DNA of 42,344 bases, from positions 1 to 42,344 of the forward strand of contig NZ_LZLS01000074.1 of assembly GCF_001673365.1 (NCBI RefSeq), written 5' to 3'. The position numbers and the translations under genes are program-made. The notes below the pieces were generated by a model. It searched no databases. It saw only the letters and a list, made by a program, of their open reading frames with translations, and had not been told where the DNA came from. Positions 1 to 9,187 of this stretch are shown in pieces; within the stretch, counting starts at the first letter, position 1; each line of letters opens with the position of its first letter. Origin of the DNA: Mycobacterium asiaticum. GTDB taxonomy: Bacteria; Actinomycetota; Actinomycetes; Mycobacteriales; Mycobacteriaceae.

Positions 1-1662
1 TCCGCCGATACCCCCCGCGCCACCGTCGAAGAGGGCAGCGGTGCCGTGCGCGCCGTGGCCACCGTCTCCGCCCAACCCGCCGGTGCCGCCGTCACCGCCA
101 GAGCCCCCGACGCCTGCGCCTCCGAATAGCCCACCCGCGCCGGCATGGCCCCCGTCGCCGCCGGCGCCCGCGTCGCCACCAGAGCCGCCAGTGCCTCCGT
201 CACCACCGTGGCCGCCCGGCGCCCCGGGCCCGCCGATCCCACCGGAGCCTCCGTCGCCACCCGCCGCACCGGCACCACCCGCACCGCCCAGACCGCCGAG
301 ACCGCCGTTGCCGCCGATGCCGAATCGCAGGCCGCCGCGCCCACCGTTGCCGCCAGCCCCACCGGCGGTTCCTGCACCGCCGACGGCGCCGGTCCCGCCG
401 ACGCCGCCCGTCCCGCCAGGGCCGCCGCCAGCGCGCGTAATTCCGTCAGACTGCAGACCGCCGATGCCGCCTTGGCCGCCCTGGCCACCGTCGGCGCCCG
501 TCCCGCCCATGCCACCGGTTCCGCCCATGCCCCCAGCGCCAGCGAACCCGTCCTCAGCGCCCGCGCCGAAGCCCGCGGCGCCGCCCGTCCCACCCGTGCC
601 GCCTTGGCCGCCGACCGCGCCTGCGCCACCTTGACCGCCGGTCCCACCCGTGCCACCGCCAGCACCGTTTCCGCCGATTGAACTGAAAGTCGCGATGCCG
701 GTGCTGCCGCCATCGCCGCCGACGCCACCGTCCCCGCCGGTGCCACCGGGGGCGCCTTCGCCACCTGCGCCACCGGTTCCGCCGATTCCGCCTTGCCCTC
801 CACGGCCGCCCTTGCTGAACGCGAAACCTCCGTCACCTCCGTCGCCGCCGGGACCGCCCGCCGCCCCGATCTGGCCGACAGCGCCCGCCACCCCGGTTTG
901 CCCTTGGTGCCCCTCACCCCCGTCTATGCCTCTTGCGCCGCCGGTGGGATCGCCGTCTGGACTTCCGACAGCGCCGGGACCTGCCGCGGCTCCCGGGGCG
1001 CTCGGGCTGGCAACGGGCTGGGGGTTGACGGCGTCTGTTCCGAGGGCGCCTATTCCGCCGTTGCCGCCGTGCCCGCCCTGGCCGAGCAACCATCCTGCAT
1101 TGCCGCCGTTGCCGCCGCGGGCGCCCAAGCCGCCGGACAGTGCTGCCCCGCCAGCCCCGCCATTGCCGCCGTTGCCGATCAGACCCGCGTTACCGCCGGC
1201 CCCGCCTGCATGGCCAGCCGCACCGGGTGCGCCGTTGCCGCCGTTGCCGAAGAGCAGGCCACCGTCCTTGCCGGCTTCGCCCGCGACGGTTCCATCGGCG
1301 CCGTCGCCGATCAATGGCCGCCCCAGCAGCATCTGGGTGGGTGCGTTGATCAGATCCAGTACTGCTTGCATGGGCGATGCGTTGGCCGCCTCGGCGGCCG
1401 CATAGGCGCCACCCGCGGCGTTGATGGTGTGCACGACCTCGAACTGAAATGCCGCGACCTGTGCGCTCGCAGTCTGATACGCGCGGGCATTGCCGGAGAA
1501 CACTGCGGCGATCGCCGCCGATACCTCGTCGGCTGCGGCTGCGACGATCCCGGTTGTGGAGGCCGCAGCCACAGAGTTCGCGGCGCTTACCGCCGACCCG
1601 ATTCGCTGCAGATCAGCCGCCGTTGTGGCAAGGATCTGCGGCACGACACTGACGAACGACAC
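1..1662 (-). CDS. PE_PGRS protein, C-terminus cut by window edge
   Basis: The frame is open from a GTG at 1660-1662 to the first base of the window, giving 554 codons with no stop, so the C-terminus is missing. The start is supported by GGGAGG about 7 nt upstream and by the PE signature [19 protein letters not shown]. The PE domain covers residues 1 to about 95 and ends with the ESX secretion motif YxxxE (YAAAE). A linker with the GRPLIGDG motif of PE_PGRS proteins follows, then several hundred residues of GGxGGx repeats. PE_PGRS proteins are exported through ESX-5 to the cell surface; no specific function can be assigned here. It lies downstream of three more PE genes on the same strand. Confidence 0.93.
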   Translation of the reverse strand, partial: MSFVSVVPQILATTAADLQRIGSAVSAANSVAAASTTGIVAAAADEVSAAIAAVFSGNARAYQTASAQVAAFQFEVVHTINAAGGAYAAAEAANASPMQAVLDLINAPTQMLLGRPLIGDGADGTVAGEAGKDGGLLFGNGGNGAPGAAGHAGGAGGNAGLIGNGGNGGAGGAALSGGLGARGGNGGNAGWLLGQGGHGGNGGIGALGTDAVNPQPVASPSAPGAAAGPGAVGSPDGDPTGGARGIDGGEGHQGQTGVAGAVGQIGAAGGPGGDGGDGGFAFSKGGRGGQGGIGGTGGAGGEGAPGGTGGDGGVGGDGGSTGIATFSSIGGNGAGGGTGGTGGQGGAGAVGGQGGTGGTGGAAGFGAGAEDGFAGAGGMGGTGGMGGTGADGGQGGQGGIGGLQSDGITRAGGGPGGTGGVGGTGAVGGAGTAGGAGGNGGRGGLRFGIGGNGGLGGLGGAGGAGAAGGDGGSGGIGGPGAPGGHGGDGGTGGSGGDAGAGGDGGHAGAGGLFGGAGVGGSGGDGGTGGLGGDGGHGAHGTAALFDGGAGGIGG

Positions 1663-1698
1663 GTCCCGACCTCCCGCCGTGCAAAAACACCGACGAGC

Positions 1699-1712
1699 GG
1701 AGCATATGCTCC
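1699..1712. promoter_or_regulatory. 14-bp perfect palindrome upstream of PE_PGRS
   Basis: GGAGCATATGCTCC is a perfect palindrome 37-50 bp upstream of the PE_PGRS GTG start, inside the 90-bp gap after the preceding PE gene. It could be an operator or a short hairpin in the leader. No T-run follows on the coding strand, so it is not a classic terminator. Confidence 0.4.
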
Positions 1713-1752
1713 AAGGACTGCTTTGGTCGAGCTTTTAGCGCGTTGTGAAGGC

Positions 1753-3582
1753 CTAAACGGGCGTTATCACGTCCGCGAGGTGGCGGGGTGTATAGACCAG
1801 CAATGTGTTTGCCAGCCCGGCAAACGGTGTGCCGCCCAGGGTCAAATTGATCGGGATGTCGATGATGTTGAAGAGGTTTAGCGGCACCGTCGCTGTCACT
1901 TGCTGCGGCGGAACGAGCAACCCATTGAATGGCAAATGCATCTCGATAGGTATCGAGACGTCACCCAAGAGGGGATCGATTACGGGCCCCAGCACGGGAA
2001 CGCTTGACAGCTTCACCCCCATGGTCAAATCGACGATTGTCGTGCCATTGAGCATGCCGTCGAGTACATAAGCCGGGGAGTCCACGATTCCGGCGGCGAT
2101 TGCGCCGATGTTGCCCGTCGCAATTCCATTCCCGATAACCGAGCTAGCGGTGGCGAATCCGTCCAAGCCAGCGACTGGCGCTCCGAGTACCGAGAAGAGA
2201 ACCGACATCGGCAACCCGAAATTGGCGTCCAAGGACAGTCTGGGCGTGGGTTGCAACTCGAAACCGATGGTTGTCGAGACGCTGGTGTCGGCGAACGCAT
2301 TGAGGATGTTGGCGAAGTTCTGCGTCATTTTTCCGGGAACGCTGTTGCCCGGGAACAAGTTCGCGAAGGTTTGAGCTTCCTGGCCGGGTAGTGCGAAGAT
2401 CGGGAACAGGTCCGACGCCGGGCCCACGATCTTGATGTCGTTCAAGTTGCTCGTGTCGAATCCGGTGATGAAGAGGTTGAGGAACGCCGCCGTCCCGTCC
2501 TCTACCGCACCGTTGTAGTCGCCGATTGCGATGTCGTGGTTGACCGCCTGCCAGCTGGTCTGGAACTGACCCAGCCCGGCTTGGACATCAGCGCCGAACC
2601 TGGCTAGCGAAGTACCGAGGATGTTGGCGTATTTCACCTGATCGGTGAGGACGGTCTGGATCGCCAGCGCGGGGTTGGCCGTCGCGAGGTACCTGAGATT
2701 TGCCTCGGCCCACACCGCCGGGTTCGCGGCGATGTATGCGATATCCGAGTTGATCTGCGCCGCGTAGCCCTGCTGATTGGCCGCGATCTGCCGCAGCAGC
2801 GGGAACGGATCCTGATTCATCGCGTAGCCGAGAGCCGACAGATTGTTCGACGTGTTGGTAAAGAGTTGCTGCCAGGCACTGCCCATCGGCGGGGTGGGAG
2901 CCGTCACGACGGCAGGTGCGAACAACCCTGGGAACAGGACGCGTCCGAGGTCACCGACGATGGGAATCGTTCCGATCGGGCCGGTGAATCCCTGAAGTGC
3001 ATTGGTCAGCGCTGCGCCGCCGGTGCCGTTGGCGAAGCCGGAAATGAGCGAACCTAGCTGCTGACCGGCGTTGTTGAACAGCGGGCTTAGGCCAGCACCG
3101 CTGATCAGTGTGCTTAACCCGCTGGTCCCTCCGCTGAGCGGGCCAAGCAGTCCGCCGAGTAGGCCCCCACCGCCACCGGTGGTGGTGCCGCCGCCGCTGG
3201 TGCCGCCGCCCAGGATTGGACCTAACGGACCCAGCAGACCGCCGAACGGGTCGGTCGCGGCAGGCGCCGCAACGCCGGCACCAGCCAGAGTCCGCTGAGC
3301 GTTGGCGATCTCGGCTTCGAGATAGGCGGTAGCACCACCGTTCAGCAACCGAACAAATTCAGCATTGAACGATGCCGCCTGCGCGTTGAGCGCCTGAAAT
3401 TCCTGCCCGTAGGTGCCGAAGACACGGGAGATCGCCAGCGAGATTTCGTCTGCGGCCGCAGTGGCAATTCCGGTGGTTGGACCAGCAGCTGTCTCGACGG
3501 CCGCGCCGAGGGAGGAGCGAATGCCTGCCAGTTGCCCGGCGGCCGCCGACACCAGATCCGGACTAGCGGTCACAAAAGACAT
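1753..3582 (-). CDS. PE protein with PE_PGRS30-like C-terminal domain, no PGRS
   Basis: 609 residues from the ATG at 3580-3582. This start gives the PE signature [20 protein letters not shown] and has GAGGGGAG about 8 nt upstream; an in-frame ATG eight codons earlier lacks both. The PE domain spans residues 1 to about 98 and ends with YLEAE, a YxxxD/E secretion motif. A short Gly-rich linker (about 115-155) leads to a C-terminal domain of roughly 380 residues with hydrophobic, beta-prone segments. This domain is shared with the genes at 3909-6443 and 6555-8027 (common elements: MTQNFANIL-type segment, FGLP, NGxLNG, a final GGTPxxG followed by LLxYxP). Function unknown; probably an ESX-5 surface or secreted protein. 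Confidence 0.9.
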   Translation of the reverse strand: MSFVTASPDLVSAAAGQLAGIRSSLGAAVETAAGPTTGIATAAADEISLAISRVFGTYGQEFQALNAQAASFNAEFVRLLNGGATAYLEAEIANAQRTLAGAGVAAPAATDPFGGLLGPLGPILGGGTSGGGTTTGGGGGLLGGLLGPLSGGTSGLSTLISGAGLSPLFNNAGQQLGSLISGFANGTGGAALTNALQGFTGPIGTIPIVGDLGRVLFPGLFAPAVVTAPTPPMGSAWQQLFTNTSNNLSALGYAMNQDPFPLLRQIAANQQGYAAQINSDIAYIAANPAVWAEANLRYLATANPALAIQTVLTDQVKYANILGTSLARFGADVQAGLGQFQTSWQAVNHDIAIGDYNGAVEDGTAAFLNLFITGFDTSNLNDIKIVGPASDLFPIFALPGQEAQTFANLFPGNSVPGKMTQNFANILNAFADTSVSTTIGFELQPTPRLSLDANFGLPMSVLFSVLGAPVAGLDGFATASSVIGNGIATGNIGAIAAGIVDSPAYVLDGMLNGTTIVDLTMGVKLSSVPVLGPVIDPLLGDVSIPIEMHLPFNGLLVPPQQVTATVPLNLFNIIDIPINLTLGGTPFAGLANTLLVYTPRHLADVITPV

Positions 3583-3600
3583 AACGAAACTCCCCTCGAC

Positions 3601-3627
3601 GTACACCCGATGTACGCGCGGGTGTAC
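3601..3627 (-). promoter_or_regulatory. Perfect inverted repeat in front of PE ribosome site
   Basis: GTACACCCG and CGGGTGTAC are perfectly complementary 9-nt arms separated by 9 nt. On the coding strand the repeat ends directly before GTCGAGGGGAG, which carries the Shine-Dalgarno of the PE gene starting at 3582. It may be an operator or, in the mRNA, a stem-loop next to the ribosome site that affects translation. Confidence 0.5.
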
Positions 3628-3802
3628 CCACTACTAATTGGCCCCAAACGTCATTAGCCACCCTAAATTGTCGAACTCGTCACGCGTGGGAGAACGGGGC
3701 AATTAAGTCCGCTAATTACCCGAGCGCGTGGTTGCTGTTCGGCCGCAGCGGCGCCGGCACTTTGGGCACGCGCTCGCGGGGCCGCCGGGCCGGCCCGAAC
3801 GC

Positions 3803-3860
3803 GAACGTGCGCACAATGCCACCGCCCGCGGCGTGTCGCCAGGCACTCCGTGCACGCTCG
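3803..3860 (-). repeat. Dispersed intergenic element, copy A
   Basis: This 58-bp segment matches 39628-39684 with one indel. Both copies contain GAACGTGC, ATGCC, the 13-mer GCGGCGTGTCGCC and GCACGCTCG in the same order and spacing. The ends form an imperfect inverted repeat (GAACGTGC with GCACGCTC) and the core GGCG-TGT-CGCC can form a small hairpin. On the minus strand it begins about 49 nt after the PE_PGRS stop codon (3909), nearly the same position as copy B relative to its own upstream gene. Weaker similarity seems to reach back to the stop codon (CTAGC and GCTTGG are shared). Confidence 0.65.
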
Positions 3861-3908
3861 CGCGGGCAGCGACGGCTGGCCCAAGCGCGATGGCGCGCAA
3901 AATGCTAG

Positions 3909-6443
3909 TTACGCAATTGCCTTGGCAAGTTGGCCGGGCGCGTAATTCAGCAGTGCGGGAATGATGCCGCCGGTAGGCGTTCCGCCAAGCGTGATGGAAA
4001 TCGGCCCAATGACTGGGGCATCCACGTGAGCCACGAAGGGCCGCAGCGGCGAAAGAATGCCTCCCACAGGAATATCGAGTGTCACCGGAATCCCCGCCGT
4101 GGACGCCAGCGGCAGCGCCAGCGGCAGCATCGCCTCTCCATTGAGGAAGCCGTTGGCGATGTTGGCCGGAGCACCGACGAATGCGGTCGCTGCCGCTTGC
4201 AGGTTTCCGGCCTGCAACGCACTGACAATCGCGCTCGTGCTGTCGGCAAATGCCATCGCCGTAGTGATCGGCGAACCGACGGCGTTGAGGGTCATTGCCA
4301 GCGGCAACCCGAACGTCGCGGCCCCGGTAAAGCTTGTCGTGTCAATTGCAAAGGCGATATTGGTGTCCAGCACGGTCGTGAGCACGTTGGTGAAGTTCTG
4401 CGCAATGTCGCCGGGGATTGTCAGCAGCGGGAATAGGTCTCCGACTGTGCCGGTCAGCAGAATGTTCGAGAAGTCACTCGCGTCGACACCGCTGACAAAG
4501 AGGCCAGCCAACGCTCCTGCGAGGTTGCCCGTTTGCAGGCCGGCCGGTATTCCGGCCAGTCCGATCGTGAAGTCCCGGGCGGCGTCAGTGAATGCGGTGA
4601 AGCTCAGCGACGCGTAGTCGAACTGGTTGGTCAGGAACTGGCTCAGGAATGGCGCCGGGTTAGCCAGCCAGGTGTTGCCCGTAAGCCGCAGATTGTCGAC
4701 GGTGTTGTTAAAGAGGTCTTCGTACGGCCCAAAGATCGTGTCGCTGCTCGCCGCGGAGAAGGACACCGCGGCTGCACCCGGCGAGCCCGCCGTGCCGAAG
4801 ATCCCGTTGGTGCCGGGGTTGCCCGGGGTACCGGCAGCACCGCCACCGGGTGTCCCGCCGGCCCCACCGGCACCAGCGGCCCCACCGAGACCGAACAGCC
4901 TGGCGTTGCCGCCGTCACCACCGTTAGCACCGGCCCCGCCCGAGGCACCTACGCTTCCGCGGGGCCCGCCGTCACCACCGGCCCCGCCGGCGCCACCGTT
5001 CCCGGACAGCAGCCCACCGTCGGCCCCCGCGCCGGCGGCGCCGCCGGCTCCACCGGTCCCGAGGGAACCGCCAATGCCGCCGGCCCCGCCGTTCCCACCG
5101 GACCCGCCGTTACCGATCAACAGTCCCGCGGTGCCGCCATTTCCGGCGGCACCACCGGCACCGCCGCTGCCACCAAGCCCGCCGCTGGCACCGGCGCCAG
5201 CGTTGCCGCCGGCACCTCCGTTACCGAAGAAGCTGGCGTTGCCGCCCGCTCCGCCCATTCCGCCAGCCCCGCCGGCCAAGGCCGGCACACTAGTGCTCGC
5301 GCCGTTGCCACCGTGTCCACCGGCCCCGCCGTTCCCGCCGAACAGTCCGCCGCTGCCGCCGGCACCGCCGGCTCCGCCCGCGAGGCCGAAGGTTAGCCCA
5401 GGAGGAATCGGGACAGCCGCGCCACCGCCGCCGTTGCCGCCGGACCCACCGGAGCCGAACAGTCCGACGCTGCCGCCAGCGCCGCCTGCCGCGCTCATAG
5501 CGCCGCCGGCCGCACCACCGTTTCCACCCTGGCCCACCATGGTGCTTCCGCCGGCACCACCGGCGGCGGCGGTGCTCGAGCCGCCTTCTCCACCATTGCC
5601 GAAGAAGGCATTACCACCGGCACCACCGGCGGCCGTTGTGCTGGATCCCCCGGCACCTCCGTTTCCGACGAATCCGCCGTCGGCACCGGCCTGTCCAGAC
5701 CCGGCCCCGGCGCTGCCGCCGTCGCCAAAGAACACTCCGGCGCGGCCCGCGGTGCCACCGGACGGGCCGTCTCCACCATTTCCGCCACTACCGAACAGCA
5801 CGGCGTTTCCACCTGCCCCGCCGGCACCGGTCCCATTGCCTGCTCCGCCGGCACCGCCGTTGCCGTATAGCAACCCACCACCGCCGCCGCTGCCGCCGGC
5901 CGCGTTTGTTCCACCGACTCCGCCGGCGCCCCCGTTACCGATCAAGCCGGCAGCCCCGCCGGCGCCGCCTGCGCCGCCGGTCGGTCCGCCAGCGCCGCCT
6001 TTGCCGCCGTTGCCGTACAACAGTCCACCGGGAGCGCCATTGCCGCCGGGATTCGATCCGATCCCGGCAGTCCCGTCAGCGCCGTCGCCGATCAGCGGAC
6101 GACCCAGCAAAGTCTGAGTGGGCGCGTTGACTGCGTCGAGCACGGCCTGCATCGGTGAGGCGCTCGCGGCCTCCGCGGCGGCGTAGGCCAACGCGCCGCC
6201 ATTCAGCAAGCTCACGAACTCCGCGTGAAATGCCGTCGCCTGCGCGCTGAGCGTTTGGAACTGGACACCGTAGGTTCCGAATAGCTGGGAGACCGCCGCC
6301 GACACCTCGTCAGCGGCCGCGGCAGCCAGTCCCGTGGTGGGGCCCGCCGCCGCAGCGGCGGCGGTGCCCAGTGCCGTACGGATACCTGCCAGGTTTTCAG
6401 CTGCGGCCGAAACGAGGTCCGGTGTGGTAATCAGATAGGACAT
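3909..6443 (-). CDS. PE_PGRS protein with C-terminal domain (PE_PGRS30-like)
   Basis: 844 residues, starting [20 protein letters not shown] with GAGGGGGAG before the ATG. Architecture: PE domain (1 to about 95, ending YAAAE), linker with GRPLIGDG (about 100-125), PGRS block of GGxGGx repeats (about 130-545), then a non-repetitive C-terminal domain of about 280 residues from near residue 560. That tail is the same domain found without PGRS in the two flanking PE genes. In M. tuberculosis, PE_PGRS30 (Rv1651c), next to pheT, also combines PGRS with a unique C-terminal domain, so this is the best positional counterpart. However, PE_PGRS30 is divergently oriented there while this gene is on the pheT strand, so simple orthology is uncertain. 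Confidence 0.92.
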   Translation of the reverse strand: MSYLITTPDLVSAAAENLAGIRTALGTAAAAAAGPTTGLAAAAADEVSAAVSQLFGTYGVQFQTLSAQATAFHAEFVSLLNGGALAYAAAEAASASPMQAVLDAVNAPTQTLLGRPLIGDGADGTAGIGSNPGGNGAPGGLLYGNGGKGGAGGPTGGAGGAGGAAGLIGNGGAGGVGGTNAAGGSGGGGGLLYGNGGAGGAGNGTGAGGAGGNAVLFGSGGNGGDGPSGGTAGRAGVFFGDGGSAGAGSGQAGADGGFVGNGGAGGSSTTAAGGAGGNAFFGNGGEGGSSTAAAGGAGGSTMVGQGGNGGAAGGAMSAAGGAGGSVGLFGSGGSGGNGGGGAAVPIPPGLTFGLAGGAGGAGGSGGLFGGNGGAGGHGGNGASTSVPALAGGAGGMGGAGGNASFFGNGGAGGNAGAGASGGLGGSGGAGGAAGNGGTAGLLIGNGGSGGNGGAGGIGGSLGTGGAGGAAGAGADGGLLSGNGGAGGAGGDGGPRGSVGASGGAGANGGDGGNARLFGLGGAAGAGGAGGTPGGGAAGTPGNPGTNGIFGTAGSPGAAAVSFSAASSDTIFGPYEDLFNNTVDNLRLTGNTWLANPAPFLSQFLTNQFDYASLSFTAFTDAARDFTIGLAGIPAGLQTGNLAGALAGLFVSGVDASDFSNILLTGTVGDLFPLLTIPGDIAQNFTNVLTTVLDTNIAFAIDTTSFTGAATFGLPLAMTLNAVGSPITTAMAFADSTSAIVSALQAGNLQAAATAFVGAPANIANGFLNGEAMLPLALPLASTAGIPVTLDIPVGGILSPLRPFVAHVDAPVIGPISITLGGTPTGGIIPALLNYAPGQLAKAIA

Positions 6444-6554
6444 TGTCGGCTCCCCCTCGCTTCGCTGCGCGATTCAGCTGATCGTCATCCAGGCAGAACG
6501 CAGCGTAAATCGGAGTCGTATCCACGCGAGGGAAAACGGATGTATTGCCAGCGG

Positions 6555-8027
6555 CTACCCCAATGGCGGGAACTGCGGGATCACCGGAACCGGTCCGCCG
6601 AGCGCGGCCGCGAGTTCTTGCGGCAGGAAGTTCAGCAGACCCGGCACGATTCCGCCCAAAGGTGTGCCTGTGACTACGCCGTTGATCGGGAGTCCGAAGC
6701 CGGAGTCGGCCACGGCCGTGTACGGGGACGGATTGACCAAGATGCCGGACAACGGAAGGTCGAGCGTGGTGGGGAACCCGAGTGCCGTCACGTTCAGCGG
6801 CACGGTGACTTGCCCATTGAGGAACCCGTTCAGCACGTCGGCCGGAGTGTTGAATGCTGCCGTGGCGGCACCCAGCACGTCCCCCGCCTGGGCCGCGTTT
6901 AGGAACGCGGCCGCGCTGGAATTCAGCGCGCTCAACCCATTGACCGGTCCGCCCAGGGCGTCAATAGCCAGCGCCAGCGGCAACCCCATGTGGGTGTTGA
7001 GATCGAGCCCGAAGCCAATCCCGGATGGGATCGTCGCGGGGTCATTGATCACGTTGGCAGTCGAAGTCACGCTGGTGTCGGTGAGCGTCTTGACGATGTT
7101 GGTGAAGTTTTGTGACATCTGCGCGGGGATCGAGCCGGCCGGAAGCAAGTTGGTGAAGTTCTGGGCCATCTGTCCGGGGATGGAGAAGATGGGCAGCAGG
7201 TCGCCCGCTGCGCCCAGAGGCGTGATCGATATCGTGCCGTCCGCGAGCGTGGTGGCCTCAAAGCCCGAGAAGAACGGCTTGAGGAGGCCGCCGCCGATAG
7301 TTTGCAAACCACCTGTGACGTCACCTGCCGCAAAGGCTTGGCCTGCGGCCTGGAAGCTGGCCGGCAATTGACCCAACCCGGTGACCAGATCTGTTCCGGC
7401 ATGCTGCAACGAGGTGCTGATCAGATTGGCGTAGCCGATCTGGTTGTTGACGATTCCCTGCAGGACCGCGCCCGGGTTGGCCGTGGCCAGAGCTTGGACG
7501 GCACCTTGGAGGCTGGCCGGCACATTCGCCAACTCTGCGGGGAGATTCTGGACGGCGTTGGCAAATCCGGTCGCGATCTGCTGTCCGTAGCCGAGCTGGT
7601 TGCTGAGCAACTGACTTAGCAACGGCGTCGGGTTAGCGACGATCGCGCTTTCCAGACTGTGCAGGTTGGCCGAGGTGCTCGTGACGAGGGATTCGAGGCC
7701 CTGAAACAGTGACGGCGCAGAAGCCGCGCTCAACAAGGTCTGCGTGGCCGACGCCTCAGCACTGGCGTACGCGCCGGCACCGGCGTTCAACAAGCCCACG
7801 AATTGTTCGTGGAACGCCGCCGCCTGCGCGCTGATGGCCTGAAACTCCTGGCCGTGCGTCCCGAAAAGCTGCGCGATCGCGGCCGAGACCTCGTCAGCGC
7901 CGGCCGCCAAGACCGCCGATGTTGGGCCCGCTGCGGCCGCGGTCGCCTGGCCCAGCGCCGAGCTGATCCCGGCCAGGTCCTGGGCCGCCGAAGCAACCAG
8001 CTCCGGCGTCGCCAACACGAATGACAT
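6555..8027 (-). CDS. PE protein with PE_PGRS30-like C-terminal domain
   Basis: 490 residues from the ATG at 8025-8027 (MSFVLATPELVASAAQDLAG). Another ATG lies two codons upstream but touches the GTGAGGGAG ribosome site; the chosen start has a normal 6-nt gap. The PE domain (1 to about 95) ends with YASAE, a YxxxE secretion motif. The remaining ~385 residues are the C-terminal domain shared with the two PE genes downstream, including QNFTNL and QNFTNI repeats, NGFLNG and a final GTPLGGIVPGLLN. There is no PGRS region. Likely an ESX-5 substrate; molecular function unknown. A palindrome at 8054-8068 sits in its promoter region. Confidence 0.9.
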   Translation of the reverse strand: MSFVLATPELVASAAQDLAGISSALGQATAAAAGPTSAVLAAGADEVSAAIAQLFGTHGQEFQAISAQAAAFHEQFVGLLNAGAGAYASAEASATQTLLSAASAPSLFQGLESLVTSTSANLHSLESAIVANPTPLLSQLLSNQLGYGQQIATGFANAVQNLPAELANVPASLQGAVQALATANPGAVLQGIVNNQIGYANLISTSLQHAGTDLVTGLGQLPASFQAAGQAFAAGDVTGGLQTIGGGLLKPFFSGFEATTLADGTISITPLGAAGDLLPIFSIPGQMAQNFTNLLPAGSIPAQMSQNFTNIVKTLTDTSVTSTANVINDPATIPSGIGFGLDLNTHMGLPLALAIDALGGPVNGLSALNSSAAAFLNAAQAGDVLGAATAAFNTPADVLNGFLNGQVTVPLNVTALGFPTTLDLPLSGILVNPSPYTAVADSGFGLPINGVVTGTPLGGIVPGLLNFLPQELAAALGGPVPVIPQFPPLG

Positions 8028-8053
8028 ATCCATCTCCCTCACTAGCCCGAATA

Positions 8054-8068
8054 GTGACCGGTGGTCAC
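8054..8068 (-). promoter_or_regulatory. Palindromic operator candidate in PE promoter
   Basis: GTGACC-GGT-GGTCAC is a perfect 6-3-6 inverted repeat 27 bp upstream of the PE start. On the minus strand TTGTGA lies just upstream and TATTCG follows about 17 nt later, so the palindrome lies between candidate -35 and -10 boxes, a classic repressor position. A second palindrome, TATCT-TG-AGATA, lies at 8086-8097. The regulator is unknown. Confidence 0.45.
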
Positions 8069-8266
8069 GTTCACAAGAATGAATTTATCTTGAGATACCC
8101 TACTGGCAAGTAAGTTCCATGAAGTCACAGGAAACTGACAGTTAGCAGCGCGGGACCGCAATCGAGACCGATCAACGCGGCTCGATTATGGATTTATTCC
8201 TCGAAGGCGATGCCTAGGGCCGGCGCACCCGTCAACCCATAGGGCGCGGCGCTCTAGCGCCAGCAA

Positions 8267-8959
8267 CTAGGCCCGTCGCATCGCTCGCACTTCGGCGAGG
8301 AACTCGCGGCGCAGATCGGGGTTCGCGAACTCGCCTCGCCAGACCGTCGTTGTGGTCCGTGAATGCTCTTCAACCCCGCGTACGTGGGTACAGAGGTGCG
8401 AGGCTTCCAGGTGCACCGCCACCCCGCGCGGTGCGATCAGCGTTACCAGCCCGTCGGCGATCTGCTCGCCGAGCCGCTCTTGAACAGTGAACCGGCGCGC
8501 GAAGAGCCGGACTAGCCGCGTCAGCTTCGAGATGCCGATGATTTGGTCGCCTGCGATGTAACCGATGAACGCGGTTCCGAAGAACGGTAGGGCGTGGTGC
8601 TCGCACAGGCAGTTGAACTCGATCGGCCCCTCTATTACCTGCGCAGGCGCAGCTTCGATGGACTCGTTGCACTCAGCCGGAAAGCTGGTGGCAAGTTTTG
8701 GATCGCCGTCGTACCCGGCAGTTATGTCGTAGAGCGCCTTGAGGAACCGATTCGGGGTCTCCCGGGTTCCCGGCGTATTCAAGTCCAGCCCGAACGCAGT
8801 GAAGATTTCCGCGATCGACGCACGGAACCGCTCCCACTGTGTCTCGGAGATTTCTCGGGCCGGTGGCTCGAACCAACGAGTTGGCTGGTTCGGCGTCAAT
8901 ACCCCGGCGGCGCCTGCGATCTCGATGACGTTGTCCGGTTGGTTGGCAGCGTTCGTCAT
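8267..8959 (-). CDS. folE: GTP cyclohydrolase I family protein (probable second FolE)
   Basis: 230 residues from the ATG at 8957-8959, preceded by GTAGGAG; an in-frame extension to 9034 lacks a ribosome site. The enzyme converts GTP to 7,8-dihydroneopterin triphosphate, the first step of folate and other pterin synthesis. Zinc ligands are present at the expected places: Cys119 and His122 in CEHH, and Cys190 in HLC. The signature QERL (160-163) and the SxTTT-like stretch near residue 200 are also present. The mycobacterial housekeeping folE normally sits in the folate operon near ftsH, so this isolated copy between pheT and the PE genes is probably a paralog. It has a longer N-terminus (about 35 residues before the family core) than usual. 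No other pterin gene is visible nearby. Confidence 0.88.
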   Translation of the reverse strand: MTNAANQPDNVIEIAGAAGVLTPNQPTRWFEPPAREISETQWERFRASIAEIFTAFGLDLNTPGTRETPNRFLKALYDITAGYDGDPKLATSFPAECNESIEAAPAQVIEGPIEFNCLCEHHALPFFGTAFIGYIAGDQIIGISKLTRLVRLFARRFTVQERLGEQIADGLVTLIAPRGVAVHLEASHLCTHVRGVEEHSRTTTTVWRGEFANPDLRREFLAEVRAMRRA

Positions 8960-9187
8960 GCAGACTCCTACCCGACGGCGCTGAAGGCGCGTTGGATCCT
9001 GCGGTTGCCGAAAGAATGTTACGCGCGAAGGCAAGAACTCTCAGCAAACTGAACGAGTAAATTTACGGAGCCGTCGATCGCAGTGGAACGCGCGTTTCCG
9101 CAACGTCCGCGGCCCACCCCGCATTCCGACGGCGGCCGCGCGGGCACAGCCACGGCCTGTGCGATTTTCGCGATTACAGCACGCCAA

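Larger units (their letters stand above)
3583..3908. other. 326-bp intergenic region with hairpin and dispersed repeat
   Basis: No credible gene is visible; the small open frames here lack ribosome sites and PE-like or other recognisable sequence. The half nearest the downstream PE gene holds a 9-9-9 inverted repeat (3601-3627). The half after the PE_PGRS stop holds the dispersed element at 3803-3860. The rest is GC-rich with no feature I can name. Confidence 0.6.

Noticed and set aside
41..1405. Long proline/alanine-rich open frames on the plus strand over the PGRS regions (also 4627-6117)
   Set aside because: They are antisense shadows of GGxGGx repeats; no ribosome sites or family signatures, while the minus strand has a clear PE_PGRS start.
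3663..3964. Small open frames in the PE_PGRS-PE gap
   Set aside because: Arg/Ala-rich frames on both strands without ribosome sites, typical of GC-rich noncoding DNA.
4800..6050. Dense short repeats that could suggest a CRISPR or satellite array
   Set aside because: The repeats keep the reading frame and encode PGRS Gly-Gly-x units; no constant repeat with unique spacers.
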